Part shown: piece by piece, positions 1 to 9,125 of the stretch
Numbering within the stretch: the first letter of the stretch is position 1
How the letters are laid out: each line of letters begins with the position of its first letter
NCBI RefSeq assembly: GCF_018739865.1
Contig: NZ_JADOER010000004.1
Location: 1,171,480-1,235,479, forward strand
DNA: 64,000 nt
Direction: 5' to 3'
Source: Leptothoe kymatousa TAU-MAC 1615
GTDB taxonomy: Bacteria; Cyanobacteriota; Cyanobacteriia; Phormidesmidales; Phormidesmidaceae
Position numbers and translations under genes: made by a program
Notes under the pieces: model-generated
What the model was told of the DNA's origin: nothing
The model's input: the letters and a program-made list of their open reading frames with translations, nothing else
Databases searched by the model: none

Positions 1-301
1 TGCTGAGACCTTTTACCTTATTAACCTCATCGGTTAGGGCGGTCATAAAGATAATAGGAATATGCTCGGTTCGAGTGTTCTGTTTGAGTATTTCACACAC
101 ATCAAATCCGTTCATCTCCGGCATCATGATGTCCAACAAAATTAGATCGGGGACAATCTTGTTGAGCTTTTTGAAGGCACTTTTGCCACTTTTGGCAATG
201 GAAACCTTATAGTTTTCGGTCTGTAAAACGTCATGCAGTAGCTTAATATTAGTGGGAATATCATCTACAATTAGAATCTCATTTTTCTGGGTGCTCAACA
301 T
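1..301 (-). CDS. response regulator receiver protein (partial, cut by window edge)
   Basis: Reading from an ATG at 301 towards the left edge gives about 100 residues of a CheY-like receiver domain, and the gene continues outside the window. Visible landmarks are the acidic start ILIVDD, the phospho-acceptor Asp in LILLDIMMPEMNG, the conserved Thr in FMTALTD and the start of the segment before the conserved Lys. Output domain, if any, lies outside. It is encoded downstream of, and on the same strand as, the hybrid kinase ending at 530, with 228 bp between them, so it is a plausible partner of that kinase. The receiver call is firm; specific function is unknown. Confidence 0.85.
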   Translation of the reverse strand, partial: MLSTQKNEILIVDDIPTNIKLLHDVLQTENYKVSIAKSGKSAFKKLNKIVPDLILLDIMMPEMNGFDVCEILKQNTRTEHIPIIFMTALTDEVNKVKGLS

Positions 302-529
302 GATTTAGCGATATCCAGAGATGCCCTGACAATTACCATGGTTATTTGTTTTAAAGGGTACCCAAAAAAATCAGGGTATGCGTAATCTGGACGGTATATG
401 AATAAATATATCAAAATAAGTTGATGGATGTGTTGAATCGCAGCCAATCTAATGATTTCAACTAGGAATGATATGTCCTAAAGGCCGATGGTGGTGTGTG
501 ATCAAGCATGTTGATCTCAAAACGCCCCG

Positions 530-2614
530 CTACCTTATATGGGCTTCTAGCAGCTGGATAATGGCTTCATCGTCAAATTCGTCGGCCAGTTCTAGCAGCC
601 GATTAGCAAATAATGTGTACTGCGGATTCCGCTGCTTAAGACGTTCGGCTTCCGCTTGAATATCTGAAATGTAGCCCTTTTCCGCCGATTCATGCAGTGA
701 TAGTAGTTCTGTTGGCGATGGCACAACCATCTCGCCAGCTGCATCGGTGGCAAGGGTGTTTTCAGTCTCTGTTTCATAACGCCAGGTGAGGTCTAGGGCT
801 TGCTGAATTAGCTTGAAGAGTTCCTGGGCTTGAACAGGTTTGGGTAAAAAACTAAGAAATCCTGCTGATATACATTCTTGTTGGTCTAAACCTGATATGT
901 GGGCGGATGAGGCAATGACAGGTACTGATTTTAACGCGGTTAACTGGTGTATTTGCTGAAGTAATTCATGGCCATTTACGTTAGGCATCAACAGGTCGGT
1001 AATCACCAGATCTGGGCAAAACGCTGTTGCTTTGTTGAACCCATCCTCACCATCTTCGGCTTCTAGCAGTTCGAAGCCCATGGGTTCTAAAAGGTTAACA
1101 ATGACCGCCCGATTTTCCCAACGGTCGTCGACAACTAAAACTTTTCGACGTTGCCCCTCATATCCACTTAACCGTCCTAGCTGTTGTAAGTCTGTGTGCA
1201 TCCAGTCCTTTGCCAGGGGACAAGTGATATCAAACTTGAATCGGCTACCTACCTCTGGGGTGCTCTCTACTTGGATCTGGCTTCCCATCAGTTCTAGGAT
1301 CCTCTGACTGATGGATAATCCTAAACCGGTTCCCTCAATTCTGTGTTTTGTCTTCTCGGCTTGTTCAAAGGGCAGAAATATTTTCTCCAGGTTATCGGGG
1401 GCAATCCCAATCCCGGTGTCTATGATCTCAAAATGAAGCGATGTGGCCGCACTCTTATCCTTGGTCAGGGTAGACGTTACCTTTAGGATGACCCTACCGA
1501 TTTCAGTAAATTTAATGGCGTTGCCAATCAAATTGAGTAAAACCTGGCGTAGCCGCTTTTCATCAGCCACGATCCCCGGGGGTAATGTATCGGGCGTTTC
1601 AAATATAAGCTGGAGCTTTTTTTGCTCTGCTCGAATGCGACAAATTTCTACGACGCCCTGGAGGAATGATGGGAAATGAAAGGGCTTAGTATTCAGCTCC
1701 AGTTTTCGCGCTTCAATTTTCGAGATGTCTAAAATATCGTTAATGAGTGTTAAGAGGTGCTGGCCGCATTGGGCAATGGTGTTGATGCTTTTGCGATCCT
1801 TCTCGGGACGTTCTTTTTGGGCTTGTAAAATTTGGGCGTAGCCCAAAATACCGTTGAGTGGCGTTCTTAGCTCGTGGCTGATATTGGCCAAAAACTCGCT
1901 TTTGGCATGGCTAGCACTGTCGGCCCGTTCTTTGGCTAGTTGTAGTTCTTGGGTTCTTGTCTGAATACGCTGCTCAAGCTGTTGGTTGAGTTGTTGTAAG
2001 TCGGCTTCGGCTTTGTGTCGGGCAAAGGCACCGCCAATGCTACCGGCAATGGCCCAAAGGCTAGAAATTTCTGTGGCTGTCCACTGGTGATGGGTTTTGC
2101 ATTGGTCAAATCCGACAAAGCCCCAAAAGTGTTGTCGAATTAGGATAGGGGCAATTAGGATAGATAGGATTCCTTGGGGCTCTAGAATACTGCGTTCTGA
2201 CTCTGGAAAGTCTTGCACTAACCCAACAACAGGTCTGCCCGCAGAAAGTTCCTCGTACCATCGGGGAAAAAAGTCGCGGTATAGCAAATTCTGCAAGTCT
2301 GGATTGTCAATTTCCGGGACGACGCCATCGGCCACCCATTCCCACCGTTGGCTCATGGCCGGGGCACGGGCGGTTGGGTGCTCATGGGTTTCAAAAATAT
2401 AAATTCGATCAACTTGAGTTGCGGTACCTAATGCGGCGAGGGCCGTATTGATCGACTGTTCGTAATCGCTAACAGTTAATAAATAATTATTGGCGGTTGC
2501 AATGCCTTGAAGTAACCGCTCCGATGGACTTAGATGCTGTAGTTCCTCGGTGCTGGGTTGCAAGCTAATGGGGGGATAACCCTGTGTGTCATGAAACTGC
2601 GACGAGTTAGTCAT
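530..2614 (-). CDS. GAF-domain hybrid histidine kinase
   Basis: This 694-residue soluble sensor kinase has no membrane segment. An N-terminal GAF-like domain (about residues 45-200) precedes a coiled coil. A HisKA domain follows with the phospho-accepting His in [10 protein letters not shown] (about 247), then an HATPase domain with N box ([10 protein letters not shown]), G1 (DTGIGIA) and G2 (GTGLGLSIS). A receiver domain (about 500-620) has its Asp in [12 protein letters not shown]. The last 70 residues are helical and contain no clear HPt histidine motif, so phosphate would have to pass to a separate HPt or regulator. The response regulator at 1-301 is immediately downstream. The signal sensed by the GAF domain cannot be told from sequence. 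The start is an ATG. Confidence 0.9.
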   Translation of the reverse strand: MTNSSQFHDTQGYPPISLQPSTEELQHLSPSERLLQGIATANNYLLTVSDYEQSINTALAALGTATQVDRIYIFETHEHPTARAPAMSQRWEWVADGVVPEIDNPDLQNLLYRDFFPRWYEELSAGRPVVGLVQDFPESERSILEPQGILSILIAPILIRQHFWGFVGFDQCKTHHQWTATEISSLWAIAGSIGGAFARHKAEADLQQLNQQLEQRIQTRTQELQLAKERADSASHAKSEFLANISHELRTPLNGILGYAQILQAQKERPEKDRKSINTIAQCGQHLLTLINDILDISKIEARKLELNTKPFHFPSFLQGVVEICRIRAEQKKLQLIFETPDTLPPGIVADEKRLRQVLLNLIGNAIKFTEIGRVILKVTSTLTKDKSAATSLHFEIIDTGIGIAPDNLEKIFLPFEQAEKTKHRIEGTGLGLSISQRILELMGSQIQVESTPEVGSRFKFDITCPLAKDWMHTDLQQLGRLSGYEGQRRKVLVVDDRWENRAVIVNLLEPMGFELLEAEDGEDGFNKATAFCPDLVITDLLMPNVNGHELLQQIHQLTALKSVPVIASSAHISGLDQQECISAGFLSFLPKPVQAQELFKLIQQALDLTWRYETETENTLATDAAGEMVVPSPTELLSLHESAEKGYISDIQAEAERLKQRNPQYTLFANRLLELADEFDDEAIIQLLEAHIR

Positions 2615-2806
2615 CGGTATATTTTCTAAGAGATAGATGGCATATGACCTGTTATGGATATCGTGCGATAACAGGTGAATATGCCTGTTTGTCTCTATTT
2701 TCTTAAAATAAAATTTTATGAAGTATCCTAGGTTGCCCTGGACAATCCTTTAAATATTAGCTCTGTTATTTGAAAAGCTTCTGGCAATTTTTGTGAACCA
2801 CCAAAA

Positions 2807-2854
2807 ATCAGTGCCGCATTTGGTCTAGATACCTAGACCAAATGCGGCACTGAT
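2807..2854 (-). terminator. intrinsic terminator, 22-bp perfect stem
   Basis: Two perfect 22-bp arms (2807-2828 and 2833-2854) flank a 4-nt loop. Read on the minus strand the stem is followed by a short T run (TTTTT at 2807-2803). It lies 45 bp past the stop of the MetX-like gene and would end transcription of the decarboxylase/MetX-like pair. The stem is unusually long for a simple terminator and could also be a mobile palindrome reused as one. Confidence 0.75.
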
Positions 2855-2898
2855 GATATTACACAATGGCGTTTGGGGCCTTGTTTTTTGCCTAGGGC

Positions 2899-4086
2899 TT
2901 ATTTGGCAAAGGCATATTTGGGAATGGAAATTGAGGTGGTGGGCTGATTGACCAAAGGCGTTGTTAAGAAGTGTTGCATGGCCGGTTCGTATAGGTCAGG
3001 TTCCCGGAGAAAAGAATCGTGTCCTAACCTTGAAGAGAGTTTAATTAGCTGGTTGGGGATGTGGCTGGCTGTGAGTGTGTTGGCTAAGAGGGTTTGTTCT
3101 ACCGGTGGAAAACAGGCATCGGAATCGATGGAAAAGATGAGCCAGTTTTGGTGCTGACAGTTTTTTAGCGATCGCAACGCAGTTGGATTTTGCAGGTCAA
3201 TGCCAGGCTTCCAATTTTGCCAGGCGTGGAGCAGTCTTAAATAGCTATGGGCATTAAACCGTTGGGCAAAGCGCTTGCCTTGATAGAGCAACCAGCTTTC
3301 CAGCGGTTGATTTAATGGAAATGAACCATTTTTCTTCAGAGACTTATCCACCTTTTGGCTACAGTAGGTATCCACCTCTTCAGTCACAATATATTGCTGC
3401 ATCGCAATCATCCTGGCGAGCACGAGTCCGTCTCCATCCTCAGTGTCAGCACTGGCGCCATGGGCTTGGGCCGCCAAATGGGATTCGATCGCCGTTGCCT
3501 GCTGAAAATTCGCCAACTGCATGGCAGGGGTTACCCTGATCCCGCTAGCAATGGACATCACGTTTTTAACCTGCTGCGGATATCGCAGCGCCATATCAAG
3601 GGCCAAATAGCCCCCAAAGGAAGCGCCGATCACCCCATGCAGCTGCGATATGCCCAAACGGTTGAGCAATTCCACCGTGGCATTGACTAAATCAGAAATT
3701 TGAGGGAATGGAAAACCCTCGCCCCAAATCTCTCCTGTTTTAGGGTTTGTACAAGCTGGTCCGGTGCTCCCATAGCAGCCGCCTAATAGGCTAGGGCATA
3801 GAATCCACCAGCGGTTAGTATCCAACGCCTTATTGGGGCCGATAAACGCATCCCACCAACCATAGTAACAATCTGGGGTCCAGTACTTTACGCCGGGGCC
3901 CTCTGCGTCAAAACCAGAGGCATGGTGGCTGGTGGTTAAAACCGGAAATAACAAAATCACATTGTCCCGTTCCGGTGATAGCTTACCCCAGGATTTCCAA
4001 GCCATCTTGGCTGTCCCAAGGGTGGAGCCATCCTGAAACTCAAATGGGTGATTGGGGGTGGCGATGGTTGTAAATTGTGTCGTCAT
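2899..4086 (-). CDS. MetX-like alpha/beta hydrolase (homoserine O-acyltransferase family)
   Basis: The protein is an alpha/beta-hydrolase of the homoserine O-acetyltransferase (MetX) family. It shows the early strand and oxyanion region (VILLFPVLTTSHHASGFD), the nucleophile elbow GASFGG, a late Asp in FSIDSDACFPP and the catalytic His in RLGHDSFLRE. Classical MetX enzymes usually read GGSMGG at the elbow, so the real substrate may not be homoserine and esterase activity is possible. The ATG at 4086 begins MTTQFTTIATPNHPF, which resembles the usual family start; an in-frame extension to 4116 is less likely. It lies about 100 bp downstream of the PLP decarboxylase on the same strand and probably shares its transcript. 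Confidence 0.8.
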   Translation of the reverse strand: MTTQFTTIATPNHPFEFQDGSTLGTAKMAWKSWGKLSPERDNVILLFPVLTTSHHASGFDAEGPGVKYWTPDCYYGWWDAFIGPNKALDTNRWWILCPSLLGGCYGSTGPACTNPKTGEIWGEGFPFPQISDLVNATVELLNRLGISQLHGVIGASFGGYLALDMALRYPQQVKNVMSIASGIRVTPAMQLANFQQATAIESHLAAQAHGASADTEDGDGLVLARMIAMQQYIVTEEVDTYCSQKVDKSLKKNGSFPLNQPLESWLLYQGKRFAQRFNAHSYLRLLHAWQNWKPGIDLQNPTALRSLKNCQHQNWLIFSIDSDACFPPVEQTLLANTLTASHIPNQLIKLSSRLGHDSFLREPDLYEPAMQHFLTTPLVNQPTTSISIPKYAFAK

Positions 4087-4187
4087 AAAATTTCCGTTGG
4101 AGGTGAGCGAATACATTAGGTGGCGTTGCTGATTCTGGGGATGGTTGTATGGACCAAGCCCACAGCAGTTTCCGTGGATCGATTTAT

Positions 4188-5756
4188 CTAGGCCTGAGCG
4201 GCTTGTCTGCCAATGTCAGCACTTGCCTGTACCGTGGCTTCAATGTCTGTGGCCTGGGTGCGAAAGTTCACTACACAGGCCCTAAGGGCAAGCTTGCCAC
4301 CATGGAGTTTGGCCTTAGAGAGAAAGGCAATATTCTGTTTTTCTAGCTCTTCTAAAATATGGACCTGTAGATGATTGAGATCTTCTTCATTACCTTGGTA
4401 TCCCTGGGGCTCCACTCGCCAACAAACAATGGACAGATCGGGCTCGGTCATGAGGACTAAATCGGGGGTGGTCTCAATCAACTTAGCCATATACTTAATC
4501 AGCCTAATATCTTGACCAATTTGGGTCCGAAACCCCTCTATGCCATGGGCCATTAACCCCAGCCACACCTTAAATGCCCTGGCCGGTCGAGAATTTTCAG
4601 GGGTGAAATCCACCAGGTCTACACCACAGGTATCTAGGAGATTTTGGTCCAGATAGGAGACCTGAAACCCAAAGGTTTGTCGGAGTGCGTGGGGATGTCT
4701 CACCAGCGTTACCCCCGCATCGAGGGGGCTGTACAACCACTTGTGGGGATCAAACGAGATAGAATCCGCATGGCGCATGGCCGCCATTTGGAAAGAAACC
4801 TCTGGCACCAGATAGGCGGGTAACCCATAGGCCCCATCAATGTGTAGCCAAATTTTCTCATCCTGGTTTTGGATCCATTCCACTAGGTCATCGAGGGGAT
4901 CAATGGCGCCGGTGCCCACTGTGCCAGCGGTGGCAATCACCGCGACAGGAATGTGCCCCTGGGCCCGATCTTCTGCCACCATTTCAGCCAGGCGGTCTAG
5001 GCGCATGCGATAGAAGCTATCACTGGGGACCACCCGAATCGCTTCAGACCCCATTCCTAGGAGCTCAACGGCTTGGTGATGGCAGTAATGGGCCTGGTCG
5101 CTGGTGTAAAACTTTAAGCGCCCACTGCCCTCTGGACCTGCCACACCGTGACGTCTGACATCCCATGGACATTGCAAGTGTCGGGCCGTGGCACAGGCGA
5201 TAATATTAGCCAACTGGCCACCGCTGGAGAAGATCCCCTCCCAGTCGGCCCCTAGATCAAACATTTCCTTGAACCATTCGATGCATTGGAGTTCAATGCT
5301 GGTGGCCCCTGGGGCAATGCGCCATAAATTATTATTTTGGTTAATGGCGGCTGTGAAAAATGCGCCTAAAACCCCCACAGGATCGGGGGATGAGGTGATG
5401 TAGGCCAACCACCTAGGATGGCCGTTATAGCCAGAATAATCAACAACCTTGTGTAGATGCCCTAACAGGGTATTAAACTCAACAGCTTTGACAGGGAGAG
5501 GCTGTTGAAAGACATTGCGAATGTGTTTTGCGTCATCATGGGGAACACACGGACGATTATCCCAGTTAGTGGAAGCCTTTTGCACTAGAAGATTAATTTC
5601 CGATGCAACTCGATCCCAAATTTCAGAGTTCCAGTCAAACCCTCGACAGATATGCTCTGTTGCTAAATTTATTTGGTTAGTTGAATTTGAGAGTTTAGGG
5701 GCAGGAAGATTAATAACGCTATTGGGGGCAAGGGTGCTGAATGATTTGCTATCCAT
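4188..5756 (-). CDS. group II pyridoxal-phosphate-dependent decarboxylase
   Basis: This is a fold-type I PLP enzyme of the aromatic-L-amino-acid/glutamate/2,4-diaminobutyrate decarboxylase family. Signatures are the pyridine-binding Asp in HIDGAYG and the Schiff-base Lys in SFDPHKWLYSP, about 35 residues later. The length of roughly 520 residues is normal for the family. Substrate (Tyr/Trp/Phe, Glu or diaminobutyrate) cannot be assigned from motifs. I use the ATG at 5756; a TTG at 5798 in the same frame would add 14 residues and neither has a clear ribosome-binding site. The downstream MetX-like enzyme suggests a two-step amine or amino-acid pathway, but that is inference. Confidence 0.88.
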   Translation of the reverse strand: MDSKSFSTLAPNSVINLPAPKLSNSTNQINLATEHICRGFDWNSEIWDRVASEINLLVQKASTNWDNRPCVPHDDAKHIRNVFQQPLPVKAVEFNTLLGHLHKVVDYSGYNGHPRWLAYITSSPDPVGVLGAFFTAAINQNNNLWRIAPGATSIELQCIEWFKEMFDLGADWEGIFSSGGQLANIIACATARHLQCPWDVRRHGVAGPEGSGRLKFYTSDQAHYCHHQAVELLGMGSEAIRVVPSDSFYRMRLDRLAEMVAEDRAQGHIPVAVIATAGTVGTGAIDPLDDLVEWIQNQDEKIWLHIDGAYGLPAYLVPEVSFQMAAMRHADSISFDPHKWLYSPLDAGVTLVRHPHALRQTFGFQVSYLDQNLLDTCGVDLVDFTPENSRPARAFKVWLGLMAHGIEGFRTQIGQDIRLIKYMAKLIETTPDLVLMTEPDLSIVCWRVEPQGYQGNEEDLNHLQVHILEELEKQNIAFLSKAKLHGGKLALRACVVNFRTQATDIEATVQASADIGRQAAQA

Positions 5757-5872
5757 GGGTAAATCGTTAATACGCTGGGGAATAAAATCGTGGGTCAATA
5801 AAATCTGGTATTGCCGATTTTCAGGACTAAACCTGTTTGTCGAGCCGTTGCACAGATTGTTTTATCCTCTAA

Positions 5873-6016
5873 ATCAGCAGTGGTAAAACCTGCTATCCAA
5901 CTGCTAAAACAGTTCGTCGCCTGGTATATGCATTTTTTAAGGACCTAACTGGCACTGCTGTCGATTTAGCGGCATTGACCAATTACGTCTTTGGGGTTAA
6001 ACCTGATGTGCAATAA
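5873..6016 (+). pseudogene. possible remnant of a protein C-terminus
   Basis: A stop-bounded plus-strand frame without a start codon encodes 47 residues with protein-like composition (contains RRLVYAFFKDLTGTAVDL and ends in FGVKPDVQ). It could be the tail of a decayed gene whose 5' part is gone. I do not recognise the family. The length is short enough for this to be chance. Confidence 0.2.
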
Positions 6017-6040
6017 AGGTATTGTTGCTAATTCTCAGTA

Positions 6041-6074
6041 CGGGTTTAATGGGTCTCTAGCTCCCTTAAACCCG
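6041..6074. repeat. hairpin with 12-bp arms
   Basis: The arms CGGGTTTAATGGG and CCCTTAAACCCG pair with one bulge around a 9-nt loop. It stands about 280 bp upstream of the decarboxylase start, with no adjacent gene ending here. It may be a stray terminator of the decayed frame at 5873-6016, which stops 25 bp before it. Confidence 0.45.
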
Positions 6075-6267
6075 ACGGATAAAACGATCCTGAGAAGCTG
6101 AAAAGCTTCATTTTGCAAAGACTTTCCATGGTTTAATCTAGAAACTTTTGAGCTGTTGTTTCAGGGATTTCAAAAGAAGGTAGTTAAAAATTGAGTGAGA
6201 TAAACCCATTGATATTGAGTCTTTAGGGGAATGCACATAAATAAAATCCCCATCACAGAATATGTCG

Positions 6268-6395
6268 TAGAACCTCCTCCCCTTACGAAGGGGAGGTGCC
6301 GTAGGCGGAGGGGTCTGGACCGATAGCGCTAACTGTCGATAACCCCCTGTAAGTCCCCCTAAGCCCAAAGGGCAGGCTTTGCCAACGTAAGGGGG
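6268..6395. repeat. G/C-rich inverted repeats of dispersed type
   Basis: Two adjacent palindromic modules are visible. One is CCTCCCCTTACGAAGGGGAGG followed by a GCGGAGGGGT tail; the other pairs GTCCCCCTAAG with CGTAAGGGGGAC about 25 bp downstream. Modules of this appearance are common as dispersed intergenic repeats in large cyanobacterial genomes. They do not encode anything recognisable. Confidence 0.55.
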
Positions 6396-6463
6396 ACAGC
6401 ACACCTCGAACATGTCTCAAAGAGGTAGATTATTTTCATGCAGACGCCTTAGTCGTTGACTGA

Positions 6464-6560
6464 GGAGCTGTTAAGAAACTAATTCACGGCTTAATCCGAA
6501 AAGGCTTGTTAAGCCATGCTTTTAAGGAAAAAGACCATGATTTTGATTTTTAACCAGCCC
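6464..6560. mobile_element. 97-bp MITE-like element, copy 1
   Basis: This 97-bp sequence has the same length as copy 2 at 14608-14704 and is about 80% identical to it by eye. The ends form imperfect terminal inverted repeats: GGAGCTGTTAAGAAACTA on the left, and the reverse complement of the right end begins GGGCTGGTTAAAAATC. It contains no gene. The flanking trinucleotides (TGA left, TTA right) do not match here, so the target duplication has decayed or the end assignment is off by a base. Confidence 0.65.
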
Positions 6561-6692
6561 TTACCAAGGAATGGTGAAAGAAGAGATGATTGTAATGCTC
6601 ATGCTTCCATAGCCCCTTGGCGGCCAGAGAAGGGAACTACTTCTTGGCGGTGGCAACGACCTGGTGCCAGAATCCAGATGATTTAGATATTT

Positions 6693-6955
6693 GGCCTGAG
6701 TAGACAGGGTCTTTCGATAATGGCGATTTGAGTAGCAATAACCACTGCAAAAAGTGCCTTTCGATAATGGCGATTTGAGTAGCAATAACCACTGCAAAAA
6801 GTGCCTTTCAAAAATGGCGATTTGAGTAGCAATAACTACCGTAAAAAGTGCCTTTTGAAGACGGTGAATTGGGTAGAAATGACCGCTGTACACGGGGTCT
6901 TGTGAAGACGGTGATTTGAGTAGAAATAACCGCTTAGGACGATGAAATATACAGG
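6693..6955. repeat. 47-bp tandem repeat array
   Basis: Five units with an exact 47-bp period begin at 6721, 6768, 6815, 6862 and 6909, preceded by a partial unit. The first two full units are virtually identical and units 4-5 diverge. The shared core contains GGCGATTTGAGTAGCAATAA and GCAAAAAGTGCC. Because 47 is not a multiple of three the array cannot encode a repeated peptide. It is longer than the 37-bp LTRR class known from cyanobacteria. Confidence 0.85.
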
Positions 6956-7446
6956 AAACGGAAGAAAAATTGTCCTTGTCTTCACAAGAACTGTTTTACA
7001 CTTTGTCTTTACTACATAAAAACCGTAGGTACTGATTTAAGGCGTAGCAAAAAACACATTGATCCTGTTGAGAAATACCTGTATTTTATCCGGATGATGA
7101 CAATGTATTGGGTTTATAAGGGCTTTGATAGCATTGATAATGCGTTGAATTACTGAGGTGTTTCCCTATTAGCCATTCGTCGAGTTTTGCCAAAGCAGCT
7201 TGTGGTCAGCGGGCGGGCGGGCGCCACATTATTGATAAATAGATAGCTAGATTGGGTGGCTTTGTAAAATGAGCTACATTTAAGAGCTCAGACCATTGGC
7301 TAGTTTTGTTGCCATTTGGCGTTTTGGTGTTATTTTCACGGTCTCTACGAAGAAATTACGGTCTACTTGTCTAGGTATTTTCCTGTTGGTGGAGATCGCT
7401 GATGAGATTCTTATATTCGTCCCAGGATTGTTTCAGGCCAATGGCT

Positions 7447-8898
7447 TTATTCGCTGGTCCAAAGGTGGGCACTGCGCGGGGCCAGGGTTAGGGTCAGGGA
7501 TGGGGCGCTAATTTGGATTGGGGGATCTTCTGTTAACAGATCCCTGTAGGGATGAAACCACTTAAATCGTGATTGGGTGTCGACCCTGATGGTTTTGGGG
7601 CTGTTGCATTTGTTGATGGCCGCAATGCCAATGTTGTCCCGTCGCCATAGCAGGGTGCAGCTATCGGTGTAGAGAACGTCCATGGATGTGCCCTGCATTT
7701 GGTTATGGAAGCTAATCATTTGGGTGATGCGATCTCTATTCCAAACATTGTGCCAACGCCCCTGATCGATCTGACCAAAGGGCGGGGGTGCCGTGGTGCC
7801 ATCGTCAAACACCATGGGGGTGCCCCCATCTCGCCCCAAAATATAGGCATAGGCCAGTTCTTCATCAACGGGATCCAAAATCCAAGAGCGAAAGGGATCG
7901 TTATAGGGAATATCGTGGGTGGTAACCACGGTTACAGCGCGGGAGGGCTCTAAGGCGTTGCCCGTTTGGTCGGGATGGGCAATGGCCGATAGGGGTTGCC
8001 CAGGGCTAAACGCCGTTTTAATCGCATTGAGTAAAGGAAAGTCATAGGCGGCAAATTCCCCTGGCAGCGTTTGTAAATAGGGGGCTAAAAATAGGCCGTA
8101 GTCATGGGTGCCCACACCGCCGCTGGTGATAATCTCTGCAAAAACATAGGCATTTTTGATCACCTCATCCGGCATAAAGGACCGAATGGCCTCCGTCGGC
8201 ATATGCTTGGCGGCATCGATGCGAAATCCACGTACCCCCAGGTCATATAGCGATCGCACATATTGTTGTCGCTGGTGTAGCACCCAAGGATGGTCGGCGC
8301 TAGTGTCCTTTAAGTCGGGCAGCCCCGGATCGTCCCCGCCGCCACAAATGCGCCCATGGGTCACTTCATGGTGATTGTCGTAGTCGCGAATACATTGGGG
8401 GGGATGGAAGTCCTGGGGGCTAAACAGCCCTTGATTTAAGTTTCCATATAGTCGCTGTTGTTCCCAATAGTCGGGATCCTGGCGATATTGTCGCAGGGTG
8501 TCAGGCCCCGGAAAGGTGGTAGTGCCATTGCGTTCATTGGCCATGTGGTTGACCACCACGTCGGCATAGGTGAGCACGCCCGTGGCTTTCAGGGCCTCGA
8601 CCATGGCCACAAAACTCTCCTTGTTGCCATCGCAGTTGTCAATGACCCGCAGATCCTGGGGCTGATAGCGCTGATACCAGCGACACTGGGCCGTGATGGG
8701 AGATTTCACCGGTGGGGTGACCAGTACGGCCCCATATCCAGCGGTGGCAATGGCTGCGGCTCGGGCTGCCACCGTATCGTAGCTCCAGTCAAAAGCATGG
8801 AGGATGACGTCGTTTTTAGGGCCAGCCTGGGGGGCCGAAGCCAGGGGAATCAGTGCGGTCAGTAACGCGAGGCAGAAGACAGCCAAAGAGCGGAGCAT
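7447..8898 (-). CDS. secreted alpha-amylase (GH13)
   Basis: This is a glycoside hydrolase family 13 enzyme predicted to cleave alpha-1,4-glucans outside the cytoplasm. A signal peptide (MLRSLAVFCLALLTALIPLASA) is followed by the TIM-barrel motifs: DVVVNH (region I), GFRIDAAKH with the nucleophile Asp (about 230), FAEII with the acid/base Glu (about 256) and VVTTHD with the third Asp (about 330). The C-terminal 60 residues would form the usual beta domain. About 480 residues fits single-domain alpha-amylases without starch-binding modules. I chose ATG 8898, since the upstream GTG (8907) adds only three residues. It is transcribed divergently from the kinase gene at 9126. Confidence 0.92.
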   Translation of the reverse strand: MLRSLAVFCLALLTALIPLASAPQAGPKNDVILHAFDWSYDTVAARAAAIATAGYGAVLVTPPVKSPITAQCRWYQRYQPQDLRVIDNCDGNKESFVAMVEALKATGVLTYADVVVNHMANERNGTTTFPGPDTLRQYRQDPDYWEQQRLYGNLNQGLFSPQDFHPPQCIRDYDNHHEVTHGRICGGGDDPGLPDLKDTSADHPWVLHQRQQYVRSLYDLGVRGFRIDAAKHMPTEAIRSFMPDEVIKNAYVFAEIITSGGVGTHDYGLFLAPYLQTLPGEFAAYDFPLLNAIKTAFSPGQPLSAIAHPDQTGNALEPSRAVTVVTTHDIPYNDPFRSWILDPVDEELAYAYILGRDGGTPMVFDDGTTAPPPFGQIDQGRWHNVWNRDRITQMISFHNQMQGTSMDVLYTDSCTLLWRRDNIGIAAINKCNSPKTIRVDTQSRFKWFHPYRDLLTEDPPIQISAPSLTLTLAPRSAHLWTSE

Positions 8899-9125
8899 AC
8901 GGGACACATGGACATGGGCTAAACCATGCTAGGCCATGGCCGATTTTAGGGTCGCCATCGTGAATAAACTCTTCAAATTCCAGGATCCTAAAGAACGGAT
9001 GGTACATTATCAAAGTTGAGCAATCCCCTAACGCTTGCTGTGGTTAGCTGTAGGGGGTGTATGCGTTCCTTGTGATCCTGGGGGGCACCCTCCCAAATTA
9101 CCAAGGTCGTTTTTCAGGGTAGCTA

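Larger units (their letters stand above)
5757..7446. other. 1.7-kb non-coding, repeat-rich spacer
   Basis: No convincing gene is present between the decarboxylase and the amylase. The stretch holds a hairpin at 6041-6074, a pair of G/C-rich inverted repeats at 6268-6395, a 97-bp MITE-like element at 6464-6560 and a 47-bp tandem array at about 6693-6955. A short plus-strand run at 5873-6016 reads as a protein tail (see separate entry). Open frames crossing the tandem array shift phase at every unit and are not credible genes. The region looks like a landing zone for small repeats. Confidence 0.6.

Noticed and set aside
6561..6893. Minus-strand open frame of 110 codons across the 47-bp array
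   Set aside because: The repeat period is not divisible by three, so the frame crosses units in different phases. It has no ribosome-binding site and no family resemblance.
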